A stretch of 15,729 nucleotides of DNA from NCBI GenBank assembly GCA_046484625.1, contig JAWOIO010000217.1, positions 1-15,729 on the forward strand, written 5' to 3'. This DNA comes from DASUAO01 sp046484625 (GTDB lineage Bacteria; Actinomycetota; Acidimicrobiia; IMCC26256; PALSA-555). Of this stretch, positions 12,342 through 15,729 are shown one piece after another. Every line of letters begins with the position of its first letter. Within the stretch, counting starts at the first letter, position 1. The notes under the pieces are model-generated. The model did no database searches. It was given only the letters and a program-made list of their open reading frames with translations, and was not told the DNA's origin. The translations under genes and the position numbers were made by a program.

Positions 12342-15091
12342 CGACGAACGCCGTCCCCATGTCGCAGTGGCCGTCGGACCACCGGTACACGATCCCGGTC
12401 GCCGGCGACCAGGACGTCGTCACGCTCACGATCGACGACAAGGTCGTGCAGGCACCGCGCGGCGAGCTTCTCATCAAGGTCGCCCAGGAGCACGGCAGCT
12501 ACATCCCGCGGTTCTGTTACCACGAGCGCATGAAGCCGGTCGGCATGTGCCGGATGTGCCTCGTCGAGGTCGAGGGCATGCGCGGCCTGCAGATCAGCTG
12601 CGCGACGCCCGTGGTCGACGGGATGATCGTGCGCACCCAGGCCCCGGCGGTCAAGCAGGCCCAGGACGGCGTGCTCGAGTTCCTCCTCATCAACCACCCG
12701 CTCGACTGTCCGGTCTGCGACCGCGGTGGCGAGTGCCCGCTCCAGGACCAGACGCTCGCCTTCGGGCCGGGCGAGTCCCGCTACGTCGAGGAGAAGCGCC
12801 ACTTCGAGAAGCCGATCCCGATCAGCGACCTCGTCCTCCTCGACCGCGAGCGCTGCATCCAGTGCGGGCGCTGCACCCGTTTCGCGGCCGAGATCGCCGG
12901 CGATGCCCTGATCGACTTCGGCGGCCGGGGTGGGGCGACCGAGGTCATCACGTACCCCGAGCAGCCGTTCGACTCCTACTTCTCGGGCAACGTCGTGCAG
13001 ATCTGCCCGGTCGGCGCGCTCACGGCGCAGGCGTACCGCTTCAAGGCCCGCCCCTGGGACCTCGATGTCGCCGAGACCTCCTGCCAGACGTGCTCGGTCG
13101 GGTGCCGCAGCTCGGTCGACTCCACCTCCAACCGGATCGTGCGACTGCTCGGCGTCGACTCCGAGCCCGTGAACCACGGCTGGCTCTGCGACAAGGGCCG
13201 CTACGGCTACGACTGGGTGCACTCCGACGCACGGTTGCGAGCCCCCGCGGTGCGGACGGGGGGCGGCCTCGCCGACACCTCGTGGCCCGAGGCCCTCGAC
13301 GCAGCCGCCGACGTGATCCGACGCGCCGTCGACGCCCACGGGCCCGCGTCCGTCGCCGTCCTCGGCGGTGCGCGCGGCACGAACGAGGACGCGTACGCGT
13401 GGGCCCGGCTCGCGAAGGGCGTGATCGGCACCGACCACATCGACGCCCAGCTCGCCGACGGCCTGCCCGCCGAGGTCATCGTCGGCATGCCGCGTGCGAC
13501 GATCGCCGACCTCGACCGGGCGCGGGCCATCGTCGTGCTCGGCCCCGACCTCAAGGAGACCGTCCCGGTGCTCGCGCTGCGGGCGCGCCGGGCGGCAGTG
13601 GATCTGGGGGTCCCGCTCGTCGAGATCTCCCCGGTCGACACCGGTCTCACCCGCGACGCGTCAGTGTCGGTCCGGCACCGACCCGGCGCTCCTGGCGACG
13701 TCGTCCAGGAGGTCGTCGACGTCCTGGGTGGCGTGACCACGCGCCGCGGCGACCTCTCGCCACTGGTTCCGGCACTCGAAGGCCGCGAGGGCCCGGTCGT
13801 CGTGGTCCTGGGGCGCCCCTCGCTCGCTGAGCCCAGCGACGCGACCGTGCACGCTGCGTCGCTGCTCGCCAACCTCACGGGCGACGTCCGATTCCTCTCC
13901 GCGCTCCCCACCGCCAACGTGCACGGTGCGCTCGACCTCGGTCTCGCGCCCGGCTTCCTCCCCGGGCGTGTCGATCTGGATGCCGGTCGTGCCCACGTCG
14001 AGGCGACGTGGGGTGCGGTCCCGGCCGAGCCCGGTCTCGACGCGACGGGCATCCTGCGCGGCGCGGCCGACGGAGCGATCAAGGTGCTCGTGCTCCTGGG
14101 CTGCGATCCGCTCGCGGACTTCCCCGACCGTTCCCTCGCGGTCGCGGCGCTCACGAACGTCGAGCACGTGATCAGCGTCGCCGCGTTCCCCGACGGCGGG
14201 GTCGCGTACGCCGACCTGGTCCTCGCCCGCACCGTGTGGGGGGAGGAGAGCGGGAGCACGACGAACCTCGAGGGTCGCGTCATGCGACTCGGACGCAAGG
14301 TCACGCCCGAGGGCACGACGATGGAGGCTTGGCGGATCGCGGGAGAGCTCGCCGCCCGGCTCGGTACCGACTTCGACCTCGAGACGGTCGAGGAGGTGCA
14401 GGACGAGATCGCCAGGGTCGCCCCCGCGTTCGCGGGTGTCGATGCGCGACTGCTCCGCCGGGCGCGCGACGGAGTCGTCCTCCCGCTCGCCGAGCACGCC
14501 GACGAGATCGTCTTCGGTGCGGTCGCCGGCGCCGGCGTGTCCTGGGAGCCGATACCGCCCGCTCCCGCGGAGCCCGCTCCCGAGGAGGTGACGCCCGAGG
14601 AGACGACGCCTCCGGTCGACGAGGCCCCCGGACCCGCCGAGGACCTCGCGACGCCCGACGCCGCCGGCCCCGCGGCACCCGTCCCGCCGGTCGCGCTGTT
14701 CGCCTGGGACACGAGTGCCCCCGCTCCTACCGTCGTGCCGGAGGACGCCTACAGCCTCCGGCTCGTGGCCGCGCCAACCCTCTACGGATCCGATCCGGTG
14801 TGCGCGGCCTCGCCGCCACTGGCTCGACTCGCCGACGACGAATCGACCCTGCTCGTCCATCCCCGAACGATCGACGGGCTCGGGGTCGGGCCCGGTGACC
14901 TGGTGCGGGTCAGCTCGGCAACCGCGGCGATCGAGCTGCCCGTCCGCCCCGACGGACGCGTACCCGAGGGCACCGCGCTCGTCGCCACCAACCGCTCCGG
15001 TGCCGGCGCGTTCGACCTCGTCGACGTGTCCGATCCGCTCACGGAGCTGCGCGTCGAGACGATCGGCGGGGGATCGGGGGTCGGCGCATGA
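12338..15091 (+). CDS. nuoG: NADH-quinone oxidoreductase subunit G
   Basis: The 917-residue largest peripheral-arm subunit; the start is ATG 12338, overlapping the nuoF stop. Predicted ligands are C60, C71, C74 and C88 for the [2Fe-2S] cluster; H120, C124, C127 and C133 for the His-ligated [4Fe-4S] cluster; and C173, C176, C179 and C223 for the next one. The extra off-pathway cluster N7 is also present, with C249, C252, C256 and C284. A molybdopterin-oxidoreductase-like domain follows (about 285-730). Next comes a Pro/Glu/Thr-rich linker (about 735-785), then a C-terminal domain (about 800-905) like the dinucleotide-binding domain of that superfamily. No catalytic cysteine or molybdenum function is expected in NuoG. 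The linker is unusually long. The stop overlaps the nuoH start. Confidence 0.96.
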   Translation: MTTNAVPMSQWPSDHRYTIPVAGDQDVVTLTIDDKVVQAPRGELLIKVAQEHGSYIPRFCYHERMKPVGMCRMCLVEVEGMRGLQISCATPVVDGMIVRTQAPAVKQAQDGVLEFLLINHPLDCPVCDRGGECPLQDQTLAFGPGESRYVEEKRHFEKPIPISDLVLLDRERCIQCGRCTRFAAEIAGDALIDFGGRGGATEVITYPEQPFDSYFSGNVVQICPVGALTAQAYRFKARPWDLDVAETSCQTCSVGCRSSVDSTSNRIVRLLGVDSEPVNHGWLCDKGRYGYDWVHSDARLRAPAVRTGGGLADTSWPEALDAAADVIRRAVDAHGPASVAVLGGARGTNEDAYAWARLAKGVIGTDHIDAQLADGLPAEVIVGMPRATIADLDRARAIVVLGPDLKETVPVLALRARRAAVDLGVPLVEISPVDTGLTRDASVSVRHRPGAPGDVVQEVVDVLGGVTTRRGDLSPLVPALEGREGPVVVVLGRPSLAEPSDATVHAASLLANLTGDVRFLSALPTANVHGALDLGLAPGFLPGRVDLDAGRAHVEATWGAVPAEPGLDATGILRGAADGAIKVLVLLGCDPLADFPDRSLAVAALTNVEHVISVAAFPDGGVAYADLVLARTVWGEESGSTTNLEGRVMRLGRKVTPEGTTMEAWRIAGELAARLGTDFDLETVEEVQDEIARVAPAFAGVDARLLRRARDGVVLPLAEHADEIVFGAVAGAGVSWEPIPPAPAEPAPEEVTPEETTPPVDEAPGPAEDLATPDAAGPAAPVPPVALFAWDTSAPAPTVVPEDAYSLRLVAAPTLYGSDPVCAASPPLARLADDESTLLVHPRTIDGLGVGPGDLVRVSSATAAIELPVRPDGRVPEGTALVATNRSGAGAFDLVDVSDPLTELRVETIGGGSGVGA

Positions 15092-15729
15092 GTCCGATCT
15101 TCGGCGCAGACCCGCTGCTCCAAGGCGACATCGACCTCACGGTCGTGCTCATCGTCATCGGCAAGACGATCGCGATCTTCGCGCTCCTGCTCGTCGCGGT
15201 GCTGTTCTACATCTGGTTCATGCGCAAGGTCATCGCCGACATGCAGAACCGGATCGGACCGCAGACAGCAGGACCGTTCGGCATCCTCCAGACGTTGGCC
15301 GATGGCATCAAGCTGTTCTTCAAGGAGCAGTCCGAGCCCCGCACGGCAGACCGGCCCGTCTACCTGCTCGCGCCCTACCTCTCGATCATCCCCGCGTTCC
15401 TGGCGTTCGCGATCGTCCCCATCGGTGGGACCGTCTCGATCGCGGGCCACGTCACCGAGCTCCAGCTCGCCGACCCCGACATCGGCATCCTCTTCCTGCT
15501 GGCGATGTCGGGCATCGGCCTCTACGGGGTGATGCTCGCCGGCTGGTCGTCGGGCTCGAAGTACCCGCTCATCGGCGCGGTGCGGGCGTCGGCCCAGCTC
15601 CTCTCGTACGAAGCGGCGCTCGGGCTCGCGGTGGTCGCCGTGTTGATCCAGTCGGGGACGCTCTCGACCCGCGCCATCGTCGACGACCAGGCCTGGACCG
15701 GCGTCGGCTCGATCGCGAGCGAGTGGTTC
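15088..15729 (+). CDS. nuoH: NADH-quinone oxidoreductase subunit H, truncated by the window edge
   Basis: The ATG overlaps the nuoG TGA as ATGA. The 214 visible residues are the N-terminal half of this roughly eight-helix subunit, which joins the quinone cavity to the membrane arm. Helix 1 is at about 18-44. The family signature MQNRIGPQTAGPFGILQTLAD (52-72) is present, followed by GIKLFFKEQ and the quinone-cavity loop before LLAPYLSIIPAFLAF. AGWSSGSKYPLIGAVRASAQ runs at 151-170, and SYEAAL at 173-178 contains a conserved acidic residue. The gene continues beyond the right edge; nuoI and the antiporter-like subunits would be expected next. Confidence 0.96.
   Translation, partial: MSPIFGADPLLQGDIDLTVVLIVIGKTIAIFALLLVAVLFYIWFMRKVIADMQNRIGPQTAGPFGILQTLADGIKLFFKEQSEPRTADRPVYLLAPYLSIIPAFLAFAIVPIGGTVSIAGHVTELQLADPDIGILFLLAMSGIGLYGVMLAGWSSGSKYPLIGAVRASAQLLSYEAALGLAVVAVLIQSGTLSTRAIVDDQAWTGVGSIASEWF

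Noticed and set aside
13207..14712. A 501-codon Ser/Thr/Ala-rich frame antisense to nuoG
   Set aside because: It is a compositional shadow of a conserved NuoG coding region, with no recognisable domain.
12338..15091. Reading the large protein as a formate dehydrogenase or other molybdoenzyme
   Set aside because: Gene order, the N-terminal cluster pattern including the His-ligated cluster, and the lack of a catalytic Cys/Sec motif all fit NuoG.

Overview
The window is a strongly GC-rich, gene-dense stretch of what is most likely an actinobacterial chromosome. I infer this from GC-rich third codon positions, frequent GTG starts, and NuoB, NuoF and NuoH sequences of actinobacterial style. Class Acidimicrobiia is my best guess and Thermoleophilia is possible; the species cannot be named from this sequence. 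Almost all of it is aerobic respiratory-chain machinery arranged as two divergent blocks. No mobile element, tRNA, rRNA or CRISPR array is visible, and no gene-free stretch exceeds 150 bases.

Left block, minus strand, about 1 to 5943. This is a compact operon for an unusual cytochrome bc-type complex. In transcription order it encodes a five-helix membrane protein of unknown family, a ferredoxin with two [4Fe-4S] motifs, a cytochrome b6-like subunit, a subunit IV-like C-terminal half of cytochrome b with a long disordered N-terminal extension, a Rieske protein with a twin-arginine motif, a membrane-anchored cytochrome c with two CxxCH sites, a three-helix membrane protein of unknown family, and the first eight codons of a further gene at the left edge. 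Most genes have clear Shine-Dalgarno sequences and short spacers. The best-studied actinobacterial qcrCAB complexes have one fused cytochrome b. Here it is split as in b6f complexes, with b6f-type histidine spacing and a cysteine aligned with the one that anchors heme ci (cn) in b6f.

Middle, 5944 to 7480. A 149-base divergent intergenic region is followed on the plus strand by a geranylgeranyl-reductase-family flavoprotein, probably acting on the menaquinone side chain, and then by a 119-base spacer with a candidate promoter.

Right block, plus strand, 7481 to the right edge. This is the start of a canonical complex I operon: nuoA, B, C, D, E, F, G and a truncated nuoH. Genes overlap by ATGA, TGATG or TAGTG at nearly every junction. 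The exception is nuoA-nuoB, where a 14-base unit is repeated five times, forming a chain of five four-codon mini-ORFs that ends exactly at the nuoB start.

Together the window encodes NADH:menaquinone oxidoreductase, a probable menaquinone-tailoring enzyme, and a menaquinol:acceptor oxidoreductase that may have a ferredoxin partner. The points most worth following are the ferredoxin beside a heme-ci-type cytochrome b6, the unrecognised membrane subunits, the altered Qo motif and the mini-ORF array.
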